DNA of 64,000 nucleotides, taken from Candidatus Sumerlaeia bacterium (GTDB taxonomy: Bacteria; Sumerlaeota; Sumerlaeia; JADFCW01). Location of the stretch: assembly GCA_026415575.1 (NCBI GenBank), contig JAOAGV010000008.1, positions 1-64,000 of the forward strand. Reading direction: 5' to 3'. The first letter of the stretch is position 1. Each line of letters opens with the position of its first letter. The notes under the pieces were generated by a model. It ran no database searches. It was not told where the DNA came from and saw nothing but the letters and a program-made list of their open reading frames with translations. The translations under genes were made by a program, and so were the position numbers. Below, one piece after another: positions 12,167-21,862 of the stretch.

Positions 12167-12670
12167 TCAGCCGATTCGCGGCACAGGAAACGTCTCATAG
12201 TCTCCAAACCCTTCTTCCGGCGGTGTCAGCATGTCTTTCTTGCCGATGACGCATTTGGCGCGCGCATCGGCAGCCAGTTCATACTCCGGCCCCATCACAA
12301 TGGCGTCCTCGGGGCACGCTTCCTCGCAAAATCCGCAATAAATGCAGCGCAACAAATGAATTTGATACACCCTCGCGTAGCGTTCACCGGGCGACACCGG
12401 ATTGGCCGGATCGTTTTCCGCCGCTTCGAGATAAATGGCTTCAGACGGACAGACCGACGCGCACAGCGCGCACCCGACGCAGCGTTCCAGACCGTCGGCG
12501 TATCGCTGGAGGCGGTGGCGCCCGCGGAATATCGGCGGGTCGCGCCGCCGTTGTTCGGGATACTGAACGGTAACCCGGCGGCGAAAGATATGCCGCAGCG
12601 TGACGGAAAATCCCTTGATCAGCTCAACCAGCAGCACGCCGCCGCCTCCAGAGGATTTGGCTGACCACAA
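12167..12670 (-). CDS. nuoI: NADH-quinone oxidoreductase subunit I
   Basis: Two 4Fe-4S motifs: ERCVGCALCASVCPSEAI and LRCIYCGFCEEACPEDAI. Confidence 0.95.
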   Translation of the reverse strand: MWSAKSSGGGGVLLVELIKGFSVTLRHIFRRRVTVQYPEQRRRDPPIFRGRHRLQRYADGLERCVGCALCASVCPSEAIYLEAAENDPANPVSPGERYARVYQIHLLRCIYCGFCEEACPEDAIVMGPEYELAADARAKCVIGKKDMLTPPEEGFGDYETFPVPRIG

Positions 12671-13754
12671 GATCGGTCACGATCAGAGCTGCCACGCCTG
12701 TCAGCCCCAGAACCCAGCCGGGCCAGTTCAACGCCACGAGAATGGCCGTTACGATCAAATTGAGAAACGCCAGAGGCAGAAGGATTTTCCAGCCGAGCAT
12801 CATCAGTTCATCATAGCGCAGCCGGGGCAGTGTGCCGCGCAGCCAGATAAAGAAGAACACCAGCGCGCCGATTTTCGCCAACAGCCAGAACAAGCCGATG
12901 GCGCCGTCAAACCACGACGTCCCGAACGTATAGGGAAAAGGCGGGTTGTAGCCGCCCAAAAACAGCGTCGCAATCACCGACGACATGACAAACACGCTCG
13001 AATACTCGCTCATGTAAAACATCACAAATCGCATCCCGCTGTATTCCGTGTGAAACCCGCCGGTCAGTTCGCTTTCGGCTTCGGGCAGGTCGAACGGCGT
13101 GCGGTTGACCTCGGCGATGGCCGCCAGCAGAAACAGAACGAAGCCGAGCGGCTGGAGGAACATGTTCCAGTGCCAGAATCCGCCCGCCTGCTGCGCCGCG
13201 ATTGCGGTCAGGCGAAATGTCCCCGAGGTCAAAAGTATTCCGACAATCGAAAGCGACAGAGTAATTTCATAGCTGAACATCTGTGCCGACGACCGCAGCC
13301 CGCCCATCAGCGACCACTTGTTGTTGGACGACCAGCCCGCCAGCACGATGCCATAAACCGACAGCGTGGCCACGGCGAAAAAGAAAAGCAGCGACAGGTC
13401 GAAATCCGCTATCGCAAGCGTGATCTCGCGCCCGGCTATCGTTACAGGCGGCCCGAACGGAATCACCGACGCTGAAATCAAGACGGGTGTGATGACCAGT
13501 ATGGGGGCCAAACGATAGGTCAGCGGTTCCACGCCGTCGGGAATGATATTCTCCTTGAAGAAGACTTTGGCGGCGTCCACCAGCGTTTGCAGCAGCCCCC
13601 ACGGACCGACACGATTGGGGCCGGGCCGCACTTGCATCCAGCCGAGCAGCTTGCGCTCGGCCAGCACCACCACCGGCACGCTCCCGATGACCAAGCCGAA
13701 AACGACCCCGATCTTGGCGATGGTGATGAGTGAATATATGAGGAATTCGTTCAT
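12624..13754 (-). CDS. nuoH: NADH-quinone oxidoreductase subunit H
   Basis: ERKLLGWMQVRPGPNRVGPWGLLQTLVDAAKVFFKE; NRTPFDLPEAESELTGGFHTEYSG. Confidence 0.96.
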   Translation of the reverse strand: MNEFLIYSLITIAKIGVVFGLVIGSVPVVVLAERKLLGWMQVRPGPNRVGPWGLLQTLVDAAKVFFKENIIPDGVEPLTYRLAPILVITPVLISASVIPFGPPVTIAGREITLAIADFDLSLLFFFAVATLSVYGIVLAGWSSNNKWSLMGGLRSSAQMFSYEITLSLSIVGILLTSGTFRLTAIAAQQAGGFWHWNMFLQPLGFVLFLLAAIAEVNRTPFDLPEAESELTGGFHTEYSGMRFVMFYMSEYSSVFVMSSVIATLFLGGYNPPFPYTFGTSWFDGAIGLFWLLAKIGALVFFFIWLRGTLPRLRYDELMMLGWKILLPLAFLNLIVTAILVALNWPGWVLGLTGVAALIVTDLVVSQILWRRRRAAG

Positions 13755-13766
13755 CGCGAAAGCCTT

Positions 13767-16400
13767 CTATGCTTTCCGAATAGTGACCAACGGCACGGCG
13801 TGGGGCGGCCGGTCAAAATGCAAGACCGCCCAGTTCTGCGGCGCGAACACGGTTCCGCGCGCCACGCGTGGATGGAGATGAAGCCGGCCGGTGGCCGATA
13901 CACCCTCTCCCTCGACTGCCACAACATCGTTCTCGGTCAATCCGAGCCTGTGGGCGTCAAACGGATGCATTTCAACCCATGCCGGACCGCGCAGCGGGGC
14001 CATGGTCGCCGAGTGGTCGCCGAGCGAGTCGGCGCCGAAGAGAATCGGCGACCAGAGCAGTGCCAACTTCGTTGAGTCGGCCTTGTCAGCCGCCGCTTCC
14101 GGCGTTGCTTCCGCCGCCGGCAATATCGGGCGCGGTTTTCCGCCCATGGCCCAACGGCAGGCGGGCATATACGTCGGCGAAATGGTGTAAAACTTCCCCC
14201 ACTGCATTTGCGCGCGCGCTTTCACGACGCTCCGGCACCGCATCGGCCACTCCTCGCCCGGCCCCGGATCGCAGTATTCGCCCGGCCGATGGGGACAGGC
14301 GGGATTGAGAAGCCGGACCATTTCCATAAAAACAGCGTCACCGTCGCGATAGCCAAAGTTGCGGCCCATCTTTTGGGCAAGGACATCCAGCACCGCGGCG
14401 TCATCCTGAATGCCGGCGGGCCGTTCGCCGCCGCGGCTGAGCCGCGCGGGCATGCCGCAGAGGTCGGCCAGCGTTCCTTCCTTTTCCGAAAACAACGCGC
14501 CCGGCAAAACCAAATGGGCGCGCTGGGCAAGCGGCGACTCGAAGGTGTCGTGGACGATAAGCAATTCGAGATTCTCCAGCGCCGCCAGCGCCGAATCGAG
14601 CCAAGGCAGCGCATGAAAATCGCCCGCGCCCAAAACATACAGCGCCTTGAGACGGCCCGCGCGTGCTGCTTCGATCATTTCCGGCGCGGTCAGGCCGGCG
14701 CTCTCCGGCAAACGGTCGGTTTTCCAAAACTGCATGACGCGCGCCCGCGTTTCCGCATCGTCGCTCCAGCCGCCGGGCAGGCGATCGGGCTGGCATCCGG
14801 CGAGGAAAGCACCCGCGGTGTTGCGCTGGGGAAGTACGGGCAGCAGATGCCAGTTCGGGCCAAGGTTGTTTTGGAGTTGGGCCGCGGCGCGAACCATGCG
14901 TTCGGCGAACAACCCGCTGCACAGGTCCAACCCATACACGATCAATCCGCTGTGCACACGGCCCAAAAGATCGCCCAGTTCGTCGAGGGCGCCGAGGCCA
15001 CGCAGCAAATGCGGCCGCACACCGGCAACATTGCGTGTGGCCAGTCCTTCGAGCACGTCGGGCGTCTCGCCCGGCAAGCATTGGATGATTCCTTTTGCAT
15101 GGCGGGCGATCCAGGGGTCGGGCCGATAATCCAATAGATAAACGGGGACGATGTGCAGGCGGGCGGCTTCCTTGATTTTCAGCGCAACCACCGGAACCTG
15201 CCCCGCAAGGTCGGCGTTGACAACCAGAATGAGGTCGTAGGATTCGAGATGATCCAGTTGGCCGGTGGAGCCGCCCAGAGCGTGCGACCAAGCCTGTGCC
15301 GCGCGCGCATGGGCCGCCCCGATGCGCCAGTCCACATTCTGGGTGCCGACAACGTCGCGGGCCAGTCGCTGAAGCAGATACATCTCCTCGCATGTGGCGC
15401 GGCTGGAGGCGAGAAAACCGATGGCATCGGGGCCGTCGGCGTCGCGCACCGCTCTGAGACGCCGGGCGGCTTCATCGAGTACTTCATCCCAATTGCCGTT
15501 GGCTCGCGGGGATATGCGGCTGCGCGGTTCTGCAATGCGGTCGGTGCGGTTCACAAAATCGCAGCCGAACCGACCCTGATTGCAAATGATCTCGCGGCCG
15601 TCATAAGAAATCTGGAAATTCGCCTTCCACTCCGGACTGCTCGGCGGTGTGACGCGGTAAATCCTGCCCGCCCGCATCCACAGCGTCACATGGCAGCCCG
15701 ACGCGCAGTAGGGGCAGGTGCTCTGGACTTGCTGCAGTTCCCAGACGCGGGCCTGAAAACGAAACGGCTTGCTGGTCCATGCGCCCACCGGACACAGGTC
15801 CACAATCATGCCCGAAAACGGTGTGCGGACGGGCCGATCCTCGAAGGTGCCGATATGTTCGACTTCGCCGCGTTTGAAAACCCCGATGACCCGCTCGCCG
15901 GCGATCTCCTCGGCGAACCGCACGCACCGCGTGCACATGACGCACCGGTTGCGCTCCAGATCGAGCAGCGGGTCGAGTTGCGGTTTGCGGAACCGCAGCC
16001 TCGGCTCGACGGTGCGTGTATGCGCGGGGCCGTAGTCCATCGTGTAGCGATGCAACATACACTCGCCGCCGCGGTCGCACACGGGGCAGTCGAGCGGATG
16101 ATTGAGCAGGAGGAATTCGAGCATGCCGCGCCGGGCATCGGCCACTTGGGCGGTGTGGGTGCGGACCACCATACCGTTGCGCACGAGGGTGTCGCAGGCC
16201 AGAACCATCTTGCGGCTGTCTTCGATTTCGACCAGACACATGCGGCAGCTGCCGGCCACGCCGAGCAGCGGGTGATAGCAGTAGTGGGGAATGTCAATGC
16301 CCACGCTGCGCGCGGCGTCCAGAATGCGCGTGCCTTCGGGGACGGTGACCGGCCGGTCGTCAATGGTCAGTGTGACCGTTGGGGGTATATTTTTTGTCAT
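13767..16400 (-). CDS. nuoG: NADH-quinone oxidoreductase subunit G
   Basis: 2Fe-2S ferredoxin domain, DCPVCDRGGECMLH, CVMCTRCVRF and CPYCASGC...C (extra N7-type cluster motif). Confidence 0.95.
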   Translation of the reverse strand: MTKNIPPTVTLTIDDRPVTVPEGTRILDAARSVGIDIPHYCYHPLLGVAGSCRMCLVEIEDSRKMVLACDTLVRNGMVVRTHTAQVADARRGMLEFLLLNHPLDCPVCDRGGECMLHRYTMDYGPAHTRTVEPRLRFRKPQLDPLLDLERNRCVMCTRCVRFAEEIAGERVIGVFKRGEVEHIGTFEDRPVRTPFSGMIVDLCPVGAWTSKPFRFQARVWELQQVQSTCPYCASGCHVTLWMRAGRIYRVTPPSSPEWKANFQISYDGREIICNQGRFGCDFVNRTDRIAEPRSRISPRANGNWDEVLDEAARRLRAVRDADGPDAIGFLASSRATCEEMYLLQRLARDVVGTQNVDWRIGAAHARAAQAWSHALGGSTGQLDHLESYDLILVVNADLAGQVPVVALKIKEAARLHIVPVYLLDYRPDPWIARHAKGIIQCLPGETPDVLEGLATRNVAGVRPHLLRGLGALDELGDLLGRVHSGLIVYGLDLCSGLFAERMVRAAAQLQNNLGPNWHLLPVLPQRNTAGAFLAGCQPDRLPGGWSDDAETRARVMQFWKTDRLPESAGLTAPEMIEAARAGRLKALYVLGAGDFHALPWLDSALAALENLELLIVHDTFESPLAQRAHLVLPGALFSEKEGTLADLCGMPARLSRGGERPAGIQDDAAVLDVLAQKMGRNFGYRDGDAVFMEMVRLLNPACPHRPGEYCDPGPGEEWPMRCRSVVKARAQMQWGKFYTISPTYMPACRWAMGGKPRPILPAAEATPEAAADKADSTKLALLWSPILFGADSLGDHSATMAPLRGPAWVEMHPFDAHRLGLTENDVVAVEGEGVSATGRLHLHPRVARGTVFAPQNWAVLHFDRPPHAVPLVTIRKA

Positions 16401-16408
16401 GCCGCGCG

Positions 16409-17743
16409 TCAGACAAACTGGGTGTAAGGTTTTTCAAACGGGCAACGGCCCCGTTCAATGTGCTGTTCAAATTCGCGGCGGAAGTAGTGCAAGCCGCTTT
16501 TGACAGCGGCGCACGCCGCATCGCCGAGTGCACACACACAGCGCCCTTCGATCTTGGTCGGAATGTTCTGCAACAGATCGAGGTCTTCGAGCCGGCCCCG
16601 GCCGCTTTCGATGCGGTCGAGAATTTTATACAGCCACGCGGTTCCCTGCCGGCAGGGAGTGCACTGGCCGCACGACTCATGGCGGTAGAACTGCGCCATG
16701 TTGCGCGCGGCCCAGACCATGCAAACGGTGTCGTCAAAAACAATGGTGGCGGCCGAGCCCAGAAGTGAGCCGGCTTCCTCGACGCCCTCGAAGCTCATCT
16801 GCGTGTCGAGGTGGTCGGCGGTCAAAATGGGAACCGACGAGCCACCGGGGATGACGGCTTTGAGCGGCCGATCGTCGCGAATGCCTCCGGCGAGGTCATA
16901 GATCAGCTGGCGCAGCGTGATCCGCATGGGCGCTTCGTAGTTGCCGGGCCGCTTGACATGGCCGCTGACGGAGTAAATCCGAAAGCCGCCCGATCGTTCC
17001 GTGCCCAGCGAGTGGAACCATTCCGGGCCGCGTTCGAGAATCGGGACCACCTTGGCCAGGGTCTCGACATTGTTGATGATGGTCGGGCAGCCATACAGCC
17101 CCTTTTGCGCCGGGAAGGGGGGTCGCAATCGGGGCCAGCCGACGCGCCCCTCGATCGAGTTGAGCATGGCCGACTCTTCGCCGCAGATATACGCGCCGGC
17201 GCCTGAATGCACCACAATGTCAAGCGAGAAGTCGGTGCCCAGAACATGAAGGCCCAGAACGCCGCGCGCGCGGGCTTCCTCGATGGCGCGGTTCATCACC
17301 TCGATCGCGTGGAAATACTCGCCGCGGATATACAGAAACGCCGTATGGCTGCCGATGGCATAGGCGCTGATGGCAATGCCTTCGAGCAGAAGATGCGGGC
17401 GCTGCTCAAGAATGGGGCGGTCCTTGCAGGTGCCCGGTTCGCTCTCGTCGCCGTTGCAGACCAGATAGACGGGAAGTTTGCTGTCTTTGGGCAGGAATCC
17501 CCACTTGACGCCGGTGGGAAAGCCCGCGCCGCCGCGTCCGCGAAGTCCCGACGCCTTGACACATTCGACCACTTCGGCCGGCGTCATCGTATGCAGGACT
17601 TTTTCAAGCGTGCGGTAGCCGCCGCGCCGGCGATAGGCATCAAACCACTCGGCGTCGGGCGTCGGATTGTCCGCGAGGTCCACGACGCCGTCCAGAAGCA
17701 CCGGCTTGTATTGCAGGTCAAGCATTCTCTCTGCACCAGGCAA
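16409..17743 (-). CDS. nuoF: NADH-quinone oxidoreductase subunit F
   Basis: GLRGRGGAGFPTGVKW; NGDESEPGTCKDR; ESCGQCTPCRQG. Confidence 0.96.
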   Translation of the reverse strand: MPGAERMLDLQYKPVLLDGVVDLADNPTPDAEWFDAYRRRGGYRTLEKVLHTMTPAEVVECVKASGLRGRGGAGFPTGVKWGFLPKDSKLPVYLVCNGDESEPGTCKDRPILEQRPHLLLEGIAISAYAIGSHTAFLYIRGEYFHAIEVMNRAIEEARARGVLGLHVLGTDFSLDIVVHSGAGAYICGEESAMLNSIEGRVGWPRLRPPFPAQKGLYGCPTIINNVETLAKVVPILERGPEWFHSLGTERSGGFRIYSVSGHVKRPGNYEAPMRITLRQLIYDLAGGIRDDRPLKAVIPGGSSVPILTADHLDTQMSFEGVEEAGSLLGSAATIVFDDTVCMVWAARNMAQFYRHESCGQCTPCRQGTAWLYKILDRIESGRGRLEDLDLLQNIPTKIEGRCVCALGDAACAAVKSGLHYFRREFEQHIERGRCPFEKPYTQFV

Positions 17744-18212
17744 GGATTTCGTCCACGCGCGTGCGCGTCAGGCGGACATGGATCCGCTGGTTGACCAGCA
17801 TGGCCGGCGCCCATGCGCAGGCGCCAAGGCACATCATCACCTCGAGCGAGAACAAGCCGTCGGGGGTGGTCTCACCCGGCTTAATGCCGAGCTTCTCTTG
17901 AAGATAGTCGAGCAGGCCCTCGGCGCCGCACAGCGCGCAGGACAATGTGCCGCACACTCCGATCAGGTAGCGACCCACAGGCGCCTCGCGAAACATCGAA
18001 TAGAACGTCACAATTTCGCGCACCGCGGCGGGGGTGATGCCCACCACCTCGGCAATCTCTTCGATCGCCGGCGCGGGAATGAACCCCCAGTCGTATTGAA
18101 CGGCCCAAACCGCCGGCAGGGCAATCGAGCGGCGCTGCGGATAGCGCCGCGCCAGCGACGTCAGCCATTTCCGCCGCTGAAGACTGAGATAGTAAGGTTC
18201 GTGCATGGTCAT
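17718..18212 (-). CDS. nuoE: NADH-quinone oxidoreductase subunit E
   Basis: VTFYSMF, GVCGTLSCALCGAEGL, VMMCLGACAWAP; start reassigned to 18212 (MTMHEPYYLSLQRR). Confidence 0.94.
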   Translation of the reverse strand: MTMHEPYYLSLQRRKWLTSLARRYPQRRSIALPAVWAVQYDWGFIPAPAIEEIAEVVGITPAAVREIVTFYSMFREAPVGRYLIGVCGTLSCALCGAEGLLDYLQEKLGIKPGETTPDGLFSLEVMMCLGACAWAPAMLVNQRIHVRLTRTRVDEILAWCRENA

Positions 18213-18312
18213 TTGCGTGCTTCGCGATGCCGATTTATGGAAAGGGCACAGAGTCCAAGATACCGTTTGCCGCAGAGTTCCCCCTTGCGCGGGCGCTTTT
18301 CGCTGACGGCTG

Positions 18313-19647
18313 CTAGCGGTCCACATCCCCCATCACAATATCGAGACTGCCAATGATGGCCACGACATCGGCCAAAAGCGCGCCGCGGCACATGCGGTCG
18401 AGCGACTGCAAATTGCAGAACGACGGCGCGCGGATTTTCAGCCGATAGGCCTTTGGCGTCCCGTCGCTGACCAGATAAAAGCCGAGTTCGCCTTTCGGCG
18501 CCTCGATGGCATGATAGACCTCACCGGCCGGCGGCCAGAATCCTTCGCTGACCAGCAAAAAGTGGTGAATCAGCGCCTCCATGCTGTGCCGGAGTTCCTC
18601 GCGACGCGGCAGCATCACCTTCGGATTGTCAATGTTGACGGGCCCTTTGGGCACACGGTCGAGACATTGCCGGATGATGCGGAGACTCTCGCGCATTTCG
18701 CGCATCCGGACCAGATAGCGCGCATAGCAGTCGCCGGCGTCCTCGACGGCCATGTTCCACTCAATCTGGTCATACCACAGGTAGGGATGGCTCTTGCGAA
18801 TATCCCAAGCAACGCCGGAGGCGCGAAGCGACGGGCCGGACAGTCCGAGTGCGATCGCCTCGTCGCCGGAAATCCGGCCGATGTTCCATGTGCGCTGAAG
18901 AAAAATCTCGTTCTGCGTGAGCAGGGCCTCGTATTCGTCGAGCGCGCGGGGGAAATAATCGCAGAACTTCCGGACGCCGGCCAGCCAGTCGTCGGTGGCA
19001 TCGCGCCGCACGCCGCCGATGCGCATGTAGCTGACGGTGAAGCGGGCACCGGCGATCTCCTCGAACAGGTCGTAGAGCAACTCGCGGTCGCGAAAGCCGT
19101 ACATGAACGGCGACGTGGCGCCGAGCTCGAGCGCATGCGTGGCGTAGAAGACGATGTGCGAGGAAATGCGCGCCATTTCGCACAGAATCGTCCGCAGCCA
19201 CGCGCAGCGCTCCGTGACCTCGATTCCCAACAGCTTCTCGACCGTCATCACATAGCCGGTGTTGTAGGCCATCGGAGCCAGATAGTCTATGCGATCCGTG
19301 TAAGGAATGAACTGATGGTAGGTCTTGGTTTCCGCAATCTTTTCCTTGCCGCTGTGCAGGTAGCCGATGACCGGGCGAAGCCGGACCACCCGCTCGCCGT
19401 CGAGGTCCAGAACGACACGGAGCACGCCGTGGGTGCTGGGATGCTGCGGCCCCATATTGACGCGCAGTATCTCGAGGTTGTCGTAGGTGCGCTCGACGGT
19501 TGTAATCAGCGCGGCCGCGTCGCCGTCAGCAAGGTCAAGGATGTCGGAAGCCGGCTCAGCCATGGCAGATTCCACAACGCGGAGTGGTTTTCCCTCTCCG
19601 ACTAATTTGTCCAATCTGTCCGATCCGACCGCTTGTTTCTCAGACAT
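18313..19647 (-). CDS. nuoD: NADH-quinone oxidoreductase subunit D
   Basis: VNMGPQHPSTHGVLRVVLDLDGE; YLHSGKEKIAE; MGDVDR C-terminus. Confidence 0.96.
   Translation of the reverse strand: MSEKQAVGSDRLDKLVGEGKPLRVVESAMAEPASDILDLADGDAAALITTVERTYDNLEILRVNMGPQHPSTHGVLRVVLDLDGERVVRLRPVIGYLHSGKEKIAETKTYHQFIPYTDRIDYLAPMAYNTGYVMTVEKLLGIEVTERCAWLRTILCEMARISSHIVFYATHALELGATSPFMYGFRDRELLYDLFEEIAGARFTVSYMRIGGVRRDATDDWLAGVRKFCDYFPRALDEYEALLTQNEIFLQRTWNIGRISGDEAIALGLSGPSLRASGVAWDIRKSHPYLWYDQIEWNMAVEDAGDCYARYLVRMREMRESLRIIRQCLDRVPKGPVNIDNPKVMLPRREELRHSMEALIHHFLLVSEGFWPPAGEVYHAIEAPKGELGFYLVSDGTPKAYRLKIRAPSFCNLQSLDRMCRGALLADVVAIIGSLDIVMGDVDR
19595..19630. repeat. ~10-bp repeat patch at the 5' end of nuoD
   Basis: ctctccgactaatttgtccaatctgtccgatccgacc, encodes GSDRLDKLVGEG. 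Confidence 0.55.
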
Positions 19648-20236
19648 CCGAATCGTTCAGGCGAATGCGCGGCACCAGGCCGGCCGGTTCGCCGGCCCAA
19701 GGCTGCGAGTCGCGTTTAAAGTAGAAGCTGCGCGCACCGCCAATCGGGAAATCCTTGCGCAGCGGATGCCCCTCCCAATCGTCGGGCATCAGGATTCGCT
19801 CCAGCGCCGGATGGCCGTCGAACACAATGCCGAACATGTCAAAGACCTCGCGCTCGTGGGCATCGGCGGCGGGCCAGACCGCTACCACCGACGGTGTGCG
19901 GCCGGGCAATTCTGGCACAGCCACTTTTACGCGCAACCGGTGGTAGTATTCCAGCGAGAGCAGATGATAGACGACGTCGAAGCGAACCGCGCGGCCCAAA
20001 TGCAAATAGTCCACGGCCGTAAGGTCGGAAAGATAATTGAACCGCAGGGCCGGGTGGTCGCGCAAAAACCGCGCCACCTCGACGATGGCGTCGGGCGAGA
20101 CGCGCACGGTCAACTCGCCGCGAAAGCAAGCGGTTTCCTCGACCCCTGCGCCAAAGCGCTCGCGAACGAGTCGCTCAATTGTGTCCAGCGTTGCCATTCC
20201 ATGCCCTACGGGACTGCGGACCGGCGGCCGGCCCAA
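19640..20236 (-). CDS. nuoC: NADH-quinone oxidoreductase subunit C
   Basis: DLTAVDYLHLGRAVRFDVVYHLLS; EREVFDMFGIVFDGHPALERILMPDDWEGHPLRKDFPIGG. Confidence 0.95.
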   Translation of the reverse strand: MGRPPVRSPVGHGMATLDTIERLVRERFGAGVEETACFRGELTVRVSPDAIVEVARFLRDHPALRFNYLSDLTAVDYLHLGRAVRFDVVYHLLSLEYYHRLRVKVAVPELPGRTPSVVAVWPAADAHEREVFDMFGIVFDGHPALERILMPDDWEGHPLRKDFPIGGARSFYFKRDSQPWAGEPAGLVPRIRLNDSDV

Positions 20237-20244
20237 CTTCGCTG

Positions 20245-20778
20245 CTACAGCTTGTGCGACGCCTGAATCTTTTTCTGCAGCTCCATAATTCCGTAGATCA
20301 GCGCCTCAGGGCGCGGCGGACAGCCCGGCACATACATGTCCACCGGCACCACCTCGTCAATGCCCTGCAGAACCGAATAAATGTTGTGCATCCCGCCGCA
20401 CGAGGCGCACGAGCCCATGGCAATCACCCACTTCGGCTCGGCCATCTGGTCATAGATGCGGCGGACGACCGGGGCCATTTTCTTTGTGCACCAGCCCGAC
20501 ACAATCATCAGGTCGGCCTGCCGCGGCGACGGTCGGAACACTTCCATGCCGAACCGCGCGAGATCATAGCGCGACGACGCTGCCGTCATCATCTCGATCG
20601 CGCAACATGCCAGCCCCATCATCACCGGCCATAGCGAGTTCTTGCGGCACCAGTTGATGACGTCCACAAGGGTATGGGGAAGACGCAGCTCACGGCGCGT
20701 TTCCTCGTCGAGGATGCAGACCGGCGATTCGTGGCGGGAGGTCTCCCAATTGGGCATTCGCCGATGGTCTAGTTCCAT
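20245..20778 (-). CDS. nuoB: NADH-quinone oxidoreductase subunit B
   Basis: [48 protein letters not shown]. Confidence 0.97.
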   Translation of the reverse strand: MELDHRRMPNWETSRHESPVCILDEETRRELRLPHTLVDVINWCRKNSLWPVMMGLACCAIEMMTAASSRYDLARFGMEVFRPSPRQADLMIVSGWCTKKMAPVVRRIYDQMAEPKWVIAMGSCASCGGMHNIYSVLQGIDEVVPVDMYVPGCPPRPEALIYGIMELQKKIQASHKL

Positions 20779-21155
20779 TCAAACGCTCCTTTTCGCCACG
20801 CGTAAAGATAGCCTACAGCAAGGAAGGCAATAAAGACCAGCATCTCGCCGATGAGAAAGAACCGGGCGCCGGCCAGTTCCGGCTCGCGCAGCGTGATGGC
20901 CCAGGCCAAGATAAACATCGTCTCCATGTCGAACAGCAAAAACAGGAGAGCCACCAAATAGTACTTCACCGAAATCTGGATGCGGGCCGGCGCCAGCGGC
21001 GGGATGCCGCATTCATAGGGCTCCTGCTTGACTGCATTGGGGCGCCGCGGCGCAATCAACAACCACGCCGCAAGCGTGCCGACGGCAAAGGCCAGCGCCG
21101 CCGCAGCAGCCAGCACGACCGGCCAGTACGCTGTATAAACGGCAGGGATGTCCAC
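20769..21155 (-). CDS. nuoA: NADH-quinone oxidoreductase subunit A
   Basis: [39 protein letters not shown]. Confidence 0.96.
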   Translation of the reverse strand: MDIPAVYTAYWPVVLAAAAALAFAVGTLAAWLLIAPRRPNAVKQEPYECGIPPLAPARIQISVKYYLVALLFLLFDMETMFILAWAITLREPELAGARFFLIGEMLVFIAFLAVGYLYAWRKGAFEWN

Positions 21156-21366
21156 CCCTCACCTCCGCACATCTCCATGCAAACCGGCCGAAAAAGCCTT
21201 GCACGCAGTTCTGTCAGACAGTTGCGAATACGGATCAAAAATTCTGAGATTAGGGGCTTTCCCTCCCAAGGGAATCCCTTTGCGTTTCTGCCCGCGCCGC
21301 GCAAAAGCCTGCTTGGAACGACCGGCAAGGTGCAAGCCAAAAGTTGCAACCCCCGCCAACTGGGCG

Positions 21367-21717
21367 CTTCTCCCGAAATCGGGAGATGCTTCCCGCGAGC
21401 GCAAGCAAGACGGCCTCCAGATGCCGAAAAAATCCCCCAAGGGCTTTGGGGTGCAGGCAGCCATGCTGCCGCTTTGTTGAAAGCATCGCTTGTCAGACAA
21501 AGCGTTGTCGCTGTGGGGGAAACCCACGCTTGGCGGGTTTGAGTGTGGTAAAAGAAAAAGCGGCAGCGTGGCTGCCGCAGTCCAAAGCGTCCGCCCAAAG
21601 CGGACGCCGATTTGTGTGTAATGATAAGGGCGCTTTCTCAGGCCATTTCGTTTTCGCCCTTCCAGCCCCAAACAGGCCAAAGCCTGATCGAACGACCTTC
21701 TCCGGATTTCGGGAGAA
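21367..21717. repeat. ~350-bp intergenic element, copy B, with palindromic terminal inverted repeats
   Basis: Left CTTCTCCCGAAATCGGGAGA, right CTTCTCCGGATTTCGGGAGAAT; internal hairpins AAACCCACGCTTGGCGGGTTT, TTGTCAGACAA, GCGGCAGCGTGGCTGCCGC. Confidence 0.85.
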
Positions 21718-21862
21718 TCTCCCGCACAAAACGGCGCGATAGATTTTGCTTGATCTTGGCCGCCCGGCACGTTTCCCTCATTTACCGCCGTGCAGCACCT
21801 CAGGCGCAACCGCGGCGGTCGCAGACTCGGCAAACAAATCTTGTCCTCGCGGGGGTAACTCC

